From contig NW_003152758.1 of NCBI RefSeq assembly GCF_000003605.2, forward strand, positions 86,712-150,711: a stretch of 64,000 bases of DNA, given 5' to 3'. Shown here one piece after another: positions 1 to 13,478 of this stretch. Below the pieces are notes generated by a model that saw nothing but the letters and a program-made list of their open reading frames with translations, was not told where the DNA came from and did no database searches. Position 1 is the stretch's first letter, and the number at the start of each line of letters is the position of its first letter. The position numbers and the translations under genes were made by a program. Origin of the DNA: Saccoglossus kowalevskii (lineage: Eukaryota; Hemichordata; Enteropneusta; Harrimaniidae).

Positions 1-2618
1 GGATTAACACCAAATTTTCACAGCTTAAAGGTGACAGTGAGAGGAACTTGAATGTGTCCAGACAAACTATTTCATCGATTATTTACCAACGAGTTGTGGT
101 TTGAGTTGGAGGCAATGCGACTAAAACAGTAATTGAAATTCAGCACACTATTTTTTTAAAACGCGTTGCTTGAATAAAACTGACCAGACACATTCAATTT
201 ACCAGACTATTGAACAACTAGGAAAAATGAAAAAAAATACTTCTTATCGCCAGCATAAATGCGTAATTATTTTTTTTACAGAAAAAGTAATTTTTCACCT
301 TTGGTTGAGTAACGCGTCGTAGAATGCAGATATGGGCATTCAAAATACACTTGTGAAAAGCTTGAAGTCTGGCGATTCTAAAAATATATACTTTCCCGGG
401 TCTATTTGTAGTCATTTAGTCACAATTAGAAGATGAAAACAAGTATGCAAATAATAGTCCCGCTACCTTAAATGTAAATGTTACCTAATTAGTGCGCATG
501 TCTGGTTAGTCAGTCACTCGCAGGCTCGTTCGCATTCATTTGTTTATTGACTCTCAAGGTCATCGCACAGTGTGTCTTTTTCAAGATTTCACAACGTTTC
601 AAATTAAACATTTAACTCTCATGCAAATATGTTAATAATTGTAAAAAATAATACCAAATATTGCATAATTTATACAGACAATCTCAGATAATGCTTTAGT
701 ATGCACTCTGAACTCTCATTGTTTGCACGTTTCGACTTCCGGTTGAATAACGACAATGATATATGTTTCATAATAATGTCGAACGCAACTGTGGGAATGG
801 TTCTTACAGCGATCCAAAGTTTACGGGCATGCATATGACACGCTGGGTCAACCTAATCATTTTTCTTTCTTTTTTATTGCAGGTCATTTCTGCCCACGTG
901 TATACTTTGCTTATATATTAACGTTTTCTATCAGTACGGGAGGGAAACAATGAGCGCTTCAATTCCGGTGGATAAATGAAATATATGAAATATACGCACT
1001 CCCACTGTAAGTGATCGACAGCGAATCGATGACATATTTTCCGCGAAAATGTTATTGAAAATCGTTAGTGTCAGACGTAATTCCAACACAATCCCTATTT
1101 CAGTAGAATAATCAAATGAGTTATTATGTGCAATTTCTATAAATCTATTAGAGAGATGTTTTAGTTAGAAGCAAGGGCTTTCCTGGGGTGAAAATAGCTG
1201 GCTTGTTACTTGTATAACAACACACGTCAGCCCGGTGGTGTTATTGTTCTTGTTGTGTGGTCAATATGGAACTCAATTTAGTCATTTCTCATTGAACATT
1301 TCCATGGATACCTAGCATGTAAATATAAATCGACAAACTCGCGTTAGGTTAACACTGTTCTGTTAGGGAAGGAGCGTATTCCGTCAGAACGATTCATAAG
1401 TTATTTCAAATAAACCCAGTTTTGTTTAATATCACGTGATATCAATGCGATATTCATCCGGGAAAGGATAATTTGTGCGGAGCAACGGGGATGCGTGATT
1501 GTCGCCGTATGGGCGTTTCCATGGTAACACGAGAGCTATAATTATTTTACTATACTACCGAGCGTACGTGAGTCCTGGGACAAACTCGTGCAACTACGGT
1601 GACGGTGGCAGGCAGAAAGCAATAAAAGTCGCATGTTAGAAAATGTTAATTGCCTACTGCCGTCATGTTTATGTTCTCAGTTTTATTGAGCAAATATTCA
1701 GAGGAAACCATTTCGATTTTCTTGTGGTTTTCTATCGCTATTTTCGACTGTGTGGTATGATTTTGTTCATATCTATCGCATGGATATTCACCTATCATAA
1801 TATCCAGGCCTCCGTTACACAATATCACTTAAAAATGCGAACGAACCTGCCCAATCCGAGTATGGCAAAACCGAACAAATATGCCCTACGCCAAGTTCTA
1901 GACAACACACGTGACCGCATTTTTTTTAGTTTAGTAATTTTTCATGGTCTGTCTCCGGTGGGAAGACCGAAGCAGAATTGTCTGCGAGTGTCAGGTGACA
2001 TTTTATCGACCAGAGCTGTCATGGTGCATTAGTGGTTGTACGGGCTCTAAATTATTTATGCTCTACCTGGAATAAATCTGAGATTCGAAATCGACATGGG
2101 TTGACGAGGTGTCTCATTTCACGGGTCATTGCGCAAGTACACCTACTCAATGATTTAGGCTTGGATTTTCCGTCATTTAACCGTCCGCTCATGAATCTAT
2201 CGCAAATTTCATATTTATTTGTGTCTATGTCTGGTAAAATAGAAAGTAATCGTCATTGTGTTGGCAAGTCGTTCGATAGGGTAGTGACGCGGTCGTTGGC
2301 AGGTCAAAGTATCCTTTGATAGATAACATTTCAGAATCATGGGTCGCTGTGTGAATCGCAAAGGAATGCGATTAAAACTAACAATTACCCATATCATTAC
2401 TACATTGCAAATATATTTTTGTTCGAACAAATATCTTCAAGTTTCAGTCGCCGGCGGATGAGTAATATTTACATATGCATAGCTCTTACATCCAAACATT
2501 TTACCCTGGCTCATGTATATTCATCTAGTATCAGAAAAGTTAGTTCTACGCAGCGTTCTATGGATGAAAAGATATGCATATTCTAATTTAGGGTAGGACA
2601 TGACGATGTGTTACAAAA
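1..2618. other. No recognisable gene
   Basis: This is AT-rich non-coding sequence. A 129-codon frame (1643-2032) followed by a 95-codon frame (2032-2319) shows no domain. A 14-bp palindrome centred on CACGTG lies at 1429-1442. I see nothing else. Confidence 0.5.
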
Positions 2619-3818
2619 GGTCAGAGGTCATTCCAAGATAAATCTCGGCATGTAATTGCCCATTCGGGGATAGGTCACGCCAAGTCATAGCGCGTTCACA
2701 AATGGGTCATGGCAGCTCATTCCCATTCGAAAATAGGTTACAACAGGTCATATCGCAATCGAAGATAGTTCTCGGCAGGTCATATCACATTCGAAAATAG
2801 GTTACAACCGGTCATATCTCAATCGAAGATAGGTCTCGGAAGGTTATATTACATTCGAAAATAGGTTAAAACCGGTCATATCTCAATCGAAGATAGGTCT
2901 CGGAAGGTCATATCACATTCGAAAATAGGTTACAACCGGTCATATCTCAATCGAAGATAGGTATCGGCAGGTCATATCACATTCGAAAATAGGTTACAAC
3001 CGGTCATATCTCAATCGAAGATAGGTCTCGGCAGGTCGTATCACATTCGAAAATAGGTTAAAGCCGGTCGTATCTCAATCGAAGATACGTCTCGGAAGGT
3101 CATATTACATTCGAAAATAGGTTACAGCCGGTCATATCTCAATCGAAGATAGTTCTCGGCAGGTCATATCACATTCGAAAATAGGTTACAACCGGTCATA
3201 TCTCAATCGAAGATAGGTCTCGGAAGGTCATATTACATTCGAAAATAGGTTACAGCCGGTCATATCTCAATCGAAGATAGGTCTCGGCAGGTCATATCAC
3301 ATTCGAAAATAGGTTACAACCGGTCATATCTCAATCGAAGATAGGTCTCGGCAGGTCATATTACATTCGAAAATAGGTTAAAGCCGGTCATATCTCAATC
3401 GAAGATAGTTCTCGGCAGGTCATATCACATTCGAAAATAGGTTACAGCCGGTCATATCTCAATCGAAGATAGGTCTCGGCAGGTCATATCACATTCGAAA
3501 ATAGGTTACAACCGGTCATATCTCAATCGAAGATAGGTCTCGGAAGGTCATATTACATTCGAAAATAGGTTAAAGCCGGTCATATCTCAATCAAAGATAG
3601 GTCTCGGCAGGTCATATCACATTCTAAAATAGGTTACAAACGGTCGTATCTCAATCGAAGATAGGTCTCGGAAGGTCATATCACATTCTAAAATGGGTTA
3701 CAACCGGTCATATCTCAATCGAAGATAGGTCTCGGAAGGTCATATTACATTCAAAAATAGGTTAAAGCCGGTCATATCTCAATCGAAGATAGGTCCCGGC
3801 AGGTTATATCACATTTGA
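2619..3818. repeat. 32-bp satellite in 64-bp higher-order dimers
   Basis: About 37 monomers of 32 bp alternate between two types: type a starts AGGTCATATCACATTCGAAA, type b starts CGGTCATATCTCAATCGAAG. They form a regular 64-bp dimer over most of the array. The first five or so monomers (2619-2760) are much more diverged and lack clean dimer order, as expected at an array edge. Every monomer opens with an RGGTCA word, many of them AGGTCA. No coding potential is seen. Confidence 0.95.
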
Positions 3819-4510
3819 CACATATTGTTCACGATTCTGGTGTGGTGATAATGAATATCGAATAATTGGTGTGTAATTAACTTATCAATATTAGACAATG
3901 CTGTGACCATATATGCCAATAATAGACGCCTATGTAACATTATTTGAAAATGATAATTTTTTATTTTTTTAATATATTGTCTGAACTTCTATATGATACA
4001 GGTGTTTCCATGGGAATTGACATTATATTTCCGTAATTATCATCTATCGCAGCAAAACAGTAATAAAAAAAACATTGGTTATGTCTTTTTTTGTCTTTCA
4101 CGCAATTGTGTAAACCACGTCACGTGACGAATGATTGTAATTACTTTTTTTCACAGTATCCTTCATGGACGCTTGTTTTCAATTAATCTGCCATCGGATG
4201 TTCATATTCATTGCAAGTGTGGCTTCATTGATCGTATTTTCAGTCCATTACTATTTCAAGTCGCCAGACGTAATGTGCTGACAACATGCGAGGCAGTTAT
4301 TATTTTTTTTTCAAAAAAACAAAATTTACAAATTATAAATAACTATCAGGGACTTTCAATAATGCGAATCAGTATTTACCCTGGACTGCGCGCAGTAAAG
4401 TTAGACACACAAAAAACACTGTATGCGAAATGGGACGATATGGTATTGGGTAGAACATCAAACGGTTATACTAAATTATGCACTGTTGTCTATAGTCTAT
4501 TGTTGTGTAA

Positions 4511-7500
4511 CAATGATTCACAATGAACTAGTGTGATGTGTCAATGATGTACACATATTCTAAAGGATGTTATTCACATTGACTAGTGTGATATGTCAAT
4601 GGTGCACACATATTCTAAATGATGTTATTCACAATGGACTAGTGTGATATGTCAATGATGTACACATATTCTAAATGATGTTATTCACATTGACTAGTGT
4701 GATATGTCAATGGTGCACACATATTCTAAATGATGCTATTCACATTGACTAGTGTGATGTGTGAATGGTGCACACATATTCTAAATGATGTTATTCACAT
4801 TGACTAGTGTGATATGTCAATGGTGCACACATATTCTAAATGATGTTATTCACATTGACTAGTGTGATATGTCAATGGTGCACACATATTCTAAATGATG
4901 TTATTCACAATGGACTAGTGTGATATGTCAATGGTGAACACATATTCTAAATGATGTTATTCACAATGGACTAGTGTGATATGTCAATGGTGTACACATA
5001 TTCTAAATGATGTTATTCACATTGACTAGTGTGATATGTCAATGGTGAACACATATTCTAAATGATGTTATTCACATTGACTAGTGTGATATGTCAATGG
5101 TGCACACATATTCTAAATGATGTTATTCACATTGACTAGTGTGATATGTCAATGGTGAACACATATTCTAAATGATGTTATTCACATTGACTAGTGTGAT
5201 ATGTCAATGGTGAACACATATTCTAAATGATGTTATCCACAGTGGAATAGTATTATTTGTCAATGATGCACACATATTCTAAATGATTTTATTCACAATG
5301 GACTAGTGTGAAATGTCAATGATGTACACATATTCTAAATGATGCTATTCACATTGACAAGTGTGATATGTCAATGATGTTCACATATTCTAAATGATTT
5401 TATTCACAATGGACTAGTGTGATATGTCAATGATGTACACATCTTCTAAATGTTATTCACATTGACTAGTGTGATATGTCAATGGTGAACACACATTCTA
5501 AATGATGTTATTCACTATGGACTAGTATGATATATCAATGATGTACACATATTCTAAATGATGTTATTCACAATGGACTAGTGTGATATGTCAATGAAGT
5601 ACACATATTCTAAATGATGTTATTCACAATGGACTAGTGTGATATGTCAATGATGTACACATATGCTAAATGATGTTATTCACAATGGACTAGTGTGATG
5701 TGTCAATGGTGCACACATATTCTAAATGATGTTATTCACATTGACTAGTGTGATATGTCAATGGTGAACACATATTCTAAATGATGTTATTCACATTGAC
5801 TAGTGTGATATGTCAATGGTGAACACATATTCTAAATGATGTTATTCACATTGACTAGTGTGATATGTCATATGTGAACACATATTCTAAATGATATTAT
5901 TCACATTGACTAGTGTGATATGTCAATGGTGAACACATATTCTAAATGATGTTATTCACATTGACTAGAGTGATATGTCAATGGTGTACACATATTCTAA
6001 ATGATGTTATTCACATTGACTAGTGTGATATGTCAATGGTGAACACATATTCTAAATGATGTTATTCACATTGACTAGTGTGATATGTCAATGGTGAACA
6101 CATATTCTAAATGATGTTATTCACATTGACTAGAGTGATATGTCAATGGTGCACTCGTATTCTAAATGATTTTATTCACAATGGACTAATGTTATTTTTC
6201 AATGATGCACACATACTCTAAATGATGATATTCACAATGAACTAGTGTGATATGTCAATGATGTACACATATTCTATATGATGTTATTCACTGTAGACTA
6301 GTGTTATTTGTCAATGATGCACACATATTCTAAATTATGTTATTCACAATGGACTAGTGTTATTTTTCAATGATGCACACATATTCTAAATGATTTTATT
6401 CACAATGGAACAGTGTGATATGTCAATGATGCACACATATTCTAAATGATGTCATTCACATTGATCAGTGTGATATGTAAATGGTGTACACATATTCTAA
6501 ATGATGTTATTCACTATGGACTAGTGTTATTTGTCAATGATGCACACATATTCTAAATTATGTTATTCGCAATGGACTAGTGTTATTTTTCAATGATGCA
6601 CACGTATTCTAAATGATTTTATTCACAATGGACTAGTGTTATTTTTCAATGATGCACACGTATTCTAAATGATTTTATTCACAATGGACTAGTGTTATTT
6701 TTCAATGATGCACACATATTCTAAATGATGTTATTCACAATGAACTAGTGTGATATGTCAATGATGTACACATATTCTAAATGATGTTATTCACTATGGA
6801 CTAGTGTTATTTGTCAATGATGCTCACATATTCTAAATTATGTTATTCACAATGGACTAGTGTTATTTTTCAATGATGCACACATATTCTAAATGATTTT
6901 ATTCACAATAGATCAGTGTGATATGTCAATTATGCATACATATTCTAAATGATGTTATTCACAATGGACTAGTGTGATATGTCAATGATGTACACATACT
7001 CTAAATGATGTTATTCACTATGGACTAGTGTTATTTGTCAATGATGCACACATATTCTAAATTATGTTATTCACAATGGACTAGTGTTATTTTTCAATGA
7101 TACACACATATTCTAAATGATTTTATTCACAATAGACTAGTGTGATATGTCAATGATGCACACATATTCTAAATGATGTTATTCACAATGGACTAGTGTG
7201 ATATGTCAATGGTGCACACATATTCTAAATGATGTTATTCACATTGACTAGTGTGATATGTCAATGGTGAACACATATTCTAAATGATGTTATTCACATT
7301 GACTAGAGTGATATGTCAATGGTGTACACATATTCTAAATGATGTTATTCACATTGACTAGTGTGATATGTCAATGGTGCACACATATTCTAAATGATGT
7401 TATTCACATTGACTAGTGTGATATGTCAATGGTGCACACATATTCTAAATGATTTTATTCACAATGGACTAGTGTGATATGTCAATGATGTACACATATT

Positions 7501-8274
7501 CTATATAATGTTATTCACTGTAGACTAGTGTTATTTGTCAATGATGCACACATATTCTAAATTATGTTATTCATAATGGACTAGTGTTATTTTTCAATGA
7601 TGCACACGCATTCTAAATGATTTTATTCACAATGGACCAGTGTGATATGTCAATGATGCACACATATTCTAAATGATGTTATTCGCATTGATTAGTGTGA
7701 TATGTCAATGATGTACACATATTCTAAATGATGTTATTCACTATGGACTAGTGTTATTTGTCAATGATGCACACATATTCTAAATTATGTTATTCGCAAT
7801 GGACTAGTGTTATTTTTCAATGATACACACGTATTCTAAATGATTTTATTCACAATAGACTAGTGTTATTTTTCAATGATGCACACGTATTCTAAATGAT
7901 TTTATTCACAATGGACTAGTGTTATTTTTCAATGATGCACACATATTCTAAATGATGTTATTCACAATGGACTAGTGTGATATGTCAATGATGTACACAT
8001 ATTCTAAATTATGTTATTCACTATGGACTAGTGTTATTTGTCAATGATACACACATATTCTAAATGATGTTATTCCCAATGGACTAGTGTTATTATTCAA
8101 TGATGCACACATATTCTAAATGATTTTTTTCACAATGGACTAGTGTGATATGTCAATGATGTTCACATATTCTAAATGATGTTATTCACTATGGACTAGT
8201 GTTATTTGTCAATGATGCACACATATTCTAAATTATGTTATTCACAATGGACTAGTGTTATTTTTCAATGATGC
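4511..8274. repeat. 55-56-bp satellite array (about 67 units)
   Basis: Units carry TTATTCACA, TGGACTAGTGTGATATGTCA or close, then CAATG, a CACACATATTCTAAATGAT word and so on. One form has CATTGACTAG (55 bp) and another CAATGGACTAG (56 bp). A second variant class with GTTATTTTTCAATG and AAATGATTTTATTC dominates from about 6150 on. The array shows local homogenisation and a longer internal duplication (see findings). It ends abruptly in a TTATA microsatellite. Confidence 0.95.
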
Positions 8275-8447
8275 ATTATATTATATTATATTATATTATA
8301 TTATATTATATTATATTATATTATATTATATTATATTATATTATATTATATTATATTATATTATATTATATTATATTATATTATATTATATTATATTTTA
8401 TTATATTATATTATATTATATTATATTATATTATATTATATTATATT
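8275..8447. repeat. TTATA pentanucleotide microsatellite
   Basis: About 34 copies of a 5-bp unit, nearly perfect apart from one TTTTA interruption near 8396, directly joined to the last unit of the 55-bp satellite at GATGCA. Open frames here encode only repeated Tyr-Ile-Leu and are artefacts of the repeat. Confidence 0.97.
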
Positions 8448-11301
8448 TTTGCATGTGTGTTTTTTCATGATTTTTTGTATAAAACCTGCTCTATTATTTT
8501 TGAATATATTTGGCAGTAAAATAGGAATAATTTAACAATAAATGACAGGTCCCTATTTAGACAGGAGTATGAACGCTGAAGTACAGACAATGAGTGTGCA
8601 ATAACGTGTTTTGTGAAAAGGTTTGTTTGTTCAGGCCTGGTAACTGCAAAACATATTTCCATAAGAGACTGTAGGAAACTATTTTCGCAACAATTATTGT
8701 TGACATTGAACAGTGTGAAAATGTTAATCCCACAGGGGAGAATGAGACTGATCAATGCGGGTATTTTTTTTTTTTAGTTTTTTTAACGATCCGCGCGGAT
8801 ACGGGTAATTCAGTTGCTCAGATATTTTATAGTTCTTTTAATTTCGAAATCAAAACCGGTATGAATAACAGAATACAAATAAACTTGCAAGCAAAACAAA
8901 ACTGTGATTATTATACTGGGTTGTTCGTGGGTATTGACGCAGATTCGAAGGTTATAAACGATTTATTTGACACACGCGCAACGAAGTCCTGGTCTAACAA
9001 CTGTACAAAAGATGTTGAGATTCCGCCGTGCAAAACAGTTACTCATTGGTTGCCGTGGTTACATCACTTTAGTTCTATATAGTGGAACATACCTGTAGAA
9101 CTTGGCATATAGTTCGCACGGGTTCACTGCCACCCAATTAAAATAATTAAACGCGTTTTTTTTTTCAATCCTCCATCTACTTACGGTTATTGTGCGTGAT
9201 AGAATTTTGACATCATGCGAACGAGCCTGAGTTGTACGTGATACGTGTACGATCTATCGAGATTCCGTTTAGTTCCGCTCGGATGAACAAAGTGTGTCAA
9301 ACGGTCATCAAATTAGGCTCTATTGAAATGTTGGTCTTTTTAAATATCGTAATATCTACGCGGGCAGTGAACACAATATGGCGTGCTTTACTCTCACCCA
9401 CGTCGGTTTTGTAAATATTGTTCTTGTAACCGTTGGTGTTATTTTAGATTACCTACTATCTGGTTCTTCAACTGCCTTTATTCATCACACCAGCATTGTT
9501 AATGTGGGCCGCTTTTCTACAAAATATTCCTGTCAAATTTGCTGGAAAATATTGCCCAGATCAGAAATACACCGATAACCTAATATTTTGTAGAAAAATT
9601 AACAATTCATTCCGAAAAAAATTGCAGAAACCTTGCAAGAATTTGCGCCCCATATTTTGCCTGAAAACAAATATGCCTTGGAAGGGATAAAAGCGCACAT
9701 GCAAGATCCGATTTATTTATTTGTGTTTTTAAAAACGCAGTGTCTGGCGGTTCATACTCGCCTACCCGTGCTATATTTACTTTCTCTAATGTCATACGGT
9801 ATGTTTCTGATTTGAATTTATTCTATTTCAATTAAAAATAAACTTGCCTTTGAGTCAGGAATTTTTTTTTATTATTTAGTTGAAATAAAAATTGAAGTTC
9901 CATTATTGTGTTACAGTGTGTGCATTTAATATTCTTCTAACCCTACTTATAATAACAATTATACCATGAATTAACGAAAACGTATTATGTTGTACTCAGG
10001 TCCAATAATAAGTTATGGGACGTATACTATACTGAGGATTGTCATACCATGTTCGAGAACAGAAATGGCGGCCATTTTGCCAATTTCAGGAACTCTTTGT
10101 CACTGTTCCCTGTGGCAAAGATATCTTATATACGACGACATGCGATGAAACACGATATATCGTGGCTGACAGGGTATTTTTATTGTCTTGGTTTATTTTC
10201 AAAAAAACGGGTTTTACAAATAGATTCAGCCTGGTATAATGATTTCTCGTCGGTGGTCTTCTATAAAAACCTGCTCAAAAGTTGTTGTATTTTTTTCAAA
10301 ATATTTGACCCTTTTGTTTTCAAACAGTTCGTTGGGCTTCTACGTTGGAAAAAGTCGCGTTTAACTGACTAGTGAACGACATACGATATTAGTAATAATA
10401 TAGTTATGGAGACAAGTCTGTTAATGGCATGATCATGCTTTGTAACCGAAGAGCTGGTCACGAACTGCGCAAACCATTGTCTTCCGTGGTAAAACGAATA
10501 TAGGCGATACCGGTAAATGCCTTGTCTTGTGTGTTGGCGGGTAACAGAAGATTCCAGTCTTTATTTTAGTAGATGGAAAAAGCTATATAGTCCGACTCCG
10601 GAGAATACACATAATAATACTATGAAGGTGGTGTTCAAGGTCAGGTTCGACCTTCGCAATCAGTATGAGATCCGCTTACATCAGATTTCGGTAGTTTGCC
10701 AAATAATCGTAGAAAATAGGAATCTCTTGACCGGTTTCGTCTTGTCAGGCGAATCCTTTCATCGTCGTTTTTTTCCAATCTCTTGATCAAACTTATCACA
10801 CCCCTCCCCCTCCAACAATCTAGATTGTTCAAGTTCCAATGATCATACAAGTCAATTATACAACAGAAATGACACCACGTTGGCAAGGGTCATTCACGCG
10901 TCACAGAGTATTCAAACGGACGGAGCAATATTTTGTAAGTGGAAACAATTTGCGCAAAACTTATTTGAGTAGAATTTGAATTTCACTTTTGCTTTTTACT
11001 ATTTTCAGTTCACCTGCAAAAGTGAAATTTACAGTATTTAGCAAACAGGTCAAACATTGGATGTAATTAAATATGAAATTAATATGTCGTGCTTTTTATT
11101 CAGACAAGCACAATATAGTTATGCATTCAAATATGAATATGTACATAATAATAGGCTGAAGGCTAATATTGTCTCTGAAAAATAATATTTCGTACGTGTC
11201 ATTACTGGGTCACAAAATCACAATTTTGAAGACTTGTGTCCAATTCAATAATTATGTAAAACTCGGGAAACAAAACAATTCCTCCATTTGAACGAACGAC
11301 T
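8448..11301. other. No recognisable gene
   Basis: Non-coding sequence between the satellite block and the first MITE. Apart from the 16-bp-arm inverted repeat (listed) and a 12-bp palindrome ATCCGCGCGGAT near 8790, I see only short open frames without domains. Confidence 0.5.
9513..9597. repeat. Inverted repeat with perfect 16-bp arms
   Basis: TTTTCTACAAAATATT (9513-9528) and AATATTTTGTAGAAAA (9582-9597) are exact inverse copies separated by 53 bp. Together they could be a small MITE or a hairpin. No other copy was seen in the window and no clear target duplication is visible. Confidence 0.7.
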
Positions 11302-11455
11302 TTAAAGCGGGGGCATGCGTCAGACGGTCATAGCGTGTCATTGTTTACAAACAAGCGTCTACCTATGAGCCTCATTTGCGTTGTTAGCGCGTGTTGTTCT
11401 CGCCGATTGGGACTCAATTCCCGCGCGTGCGCAGGTGACGACCCTCCCTCTTTAC
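11302..11455. mobile_element. TTAA MITE, family A, reverse orientation, one end internally deleted
   Basis: Read on the minus strand it matches the 61638 copy almost throughout (GTGTCATTGTTTACAAACAA, GGGACTCAATTC, GTGCGCAGGTGACGACCCTC). The left arm lacks about 13 bases of the inverted repeat, and the right boundary TTAA has decayed to TTAC. This is an old, immobile copy. Confidence 0.8.
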
Positions 11456-13314
11456 GTTTATGAAATATGCAAGTTTCATGGTATTTTTGTTGGTCACATC
11501 TCATCATGATTCACAGCTATCATAAAACACGTTATTTTAACTGGAATTAATTTTCGTTGAATTAATTTTTTTGAAAGAGGTATTTTCGTTAGATTTTTTC
11601 ACTGATTCATCCCATCAGTAAAAATAGTGAAAATAAATTCCAAATTGCTGTAATTAAATTTGTCAAAATCATGGTGATCTTAAATGGTGAAATATATCTA
11701 CATGTTGTATTACGAATTCAGCATAATTTGGTGTGATCGCTACCTGCTATACATGAACTGTTTCTGCTTTTAGATCTCCGCAAGTCATTTCTTTTAACAG
11801 TTTGTAATAAATATACACATTATTTCCATCAATTCATACCGAACATGTTGGTATTTAAATACTTGAATAATGATATGCTCAACTTTGGACGAAACTGATT
11901 TGTCTTGGCACACCGTTCAACAAATTGTGACGTCAAATTACCATGACTATGTAGTCGAGCCATACTAATTTAAAAAGTACAATTGTATAAACTCACAACA
12001 ATAGGATAAGTTGCAGCCACATTGGACATTAGGGTGTAATATGCATTTCGTATAACAACATCTTCGATCATGATACTCTAAGGCTTTTGTTTCAAATGAC
12101 GTCAACATGACGTCCGTACTGCAAGGAAAATCGTAATTTGATGGCGCCGACTTAATGACAAACAGTAATATAATAACAGTTCCAATATTAAATTTAATTG
12201 AATTGATTTCTCCATTTAATTTTGAATACTAATCATTTCATATTTTGTAAAATTTAGCAGATCAAAGCCACCTGTTGATCAGTGGACTCAGATTGGTGTC
12301 TGGGATTATGTACAGACTACTACAGGTTTAGTGGTCTGGATGATTTCTGTAATAATCGTTTTTGCCGTGCGGCAGAGTAGACGTCACACGCGTCATTTAG
12401 TGTGTTTGTTTGGTAAATGCTTCCTCACACCGATCCTGAGTTGGACGCAACGTAAAAAAGTTGACATAGCTCAGTACGACGAATTGAAGACGGCCCGAGT
12501 ACGAATAGCGGTGTACGGTGTGTACATGCGTTTCGAATATTAGCTCGTCGGCCATATTTGTCGCTAATTTGTTGAATACTTATTTCCTTTTTTCTTAAGG
12601 AGACGTGTCGGCATTGCGCTGTGTTCAAACACGCGCATGCGTGTACGTACTGTGTGTGTGTGTGTGCCTTCTCGTTTCCCTGATGTTCTTTTTTGAAAAT
12701 ATACACAGATTATCAAAATTGTCTGTTATTTCGTTGTGTATGGATGCAATATTTAATGATACACACATGTGTGAGTCCTGGATAGGCATTTAAACAATGT
12801 ATGGATATTGTAATTTGAGCTGTGATTGTTATCCTGCGAATGCATGTACTTCTTCAACAACAAAAGGATTCGTTTTTACGTGCAACAAAGACCTGACATG
12901 GTGACAAGAGTGGACCACTCATGGATCATTGTATGCACCACTATGCTAATTCGTGTTTTTTAAACAGTGCTATTAAACATTTCCAAAAGAGTAGCCGTGT
13001 CCCCAAACAGCACACACACACCGCCACCAAACACCACAACACCATCAATACCATCGTCTGCCCATATCTCTGTAAAATAACTGGCTGACATTAATGTAAT
13101 TTAAGGTATGCTGGCAGATATCGCTATTGTGTTTTTTTCATTCTTATTGGGCGTATATTGGGAATAGTTCTGTTTCATTCTATGATTGTAGCAATGTTCG
13201 TCGTATGGGACTGTAGAAATGCCCTCTCGTCTACGTTTTGTGCGTACTGGGCATTTTACTGTCTTAATAAGTCGTCAATTTCACACGTGTCCATAATGAC
13301 GTTAGTATTAAACC
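11456..13314. other. No recognisable gene; GT microsatellite
   Basis: Non-coding sequence with a short GT tract at 12651-12666 and two TGACGTCA palindromes (11938 and 12097). No open frame shows a domain. Confidence 0.5.
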
Positions 13315-13478
13315 TTAAAGCTGTAGGGTCGTCACCTGCGCACGCGCGGGAACTTGAATTGAGTCTCAAGCTACAACACATGCTAAAACGCAAAGGCTTA
13401 TGGGTAGACGCGTATTTGTAAACATTGACACTCTATGTCCATCTGACGCATGCGCAGGTGACAACTCCCTGGCTTTAA
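13315..13478. mobile_element. TTAA-bounded MITE, family A, complete copy (164 bp)
   Basis: It is bounded by TTAA at both ends (13315 and 13475). The left inverted repeat reads TTAAAGCTGTAGGGTCGTCA then CCTGCGCA; the right end is its inverse, TGCGCAGGTGACAACTCCCT then GGCTTTAA. The interior matches the copies at 11302 and 61638, including the CGCAAAGGCTTATGG and CATCTGACGCATGCGCA words. There is no coding capacity. TTAA ends point to mobilisation by a piggyBac-like or other TTAA-specific transposase, but a TA-target family cannot be excluded. Confidence 0.85.

Noticed and set aside
1643-2319. Two consecutive open frames of 129 and 95 codons.
   Set aside because: No recognisable domain; lengths are within what chance gives in 64 kb of sequence.
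8255-8519. Open frames of 71 and 83 codons made of Tyr-Ile-Leu repeats.
   Set aside because: They are pure products of the TTATA microsatellite.
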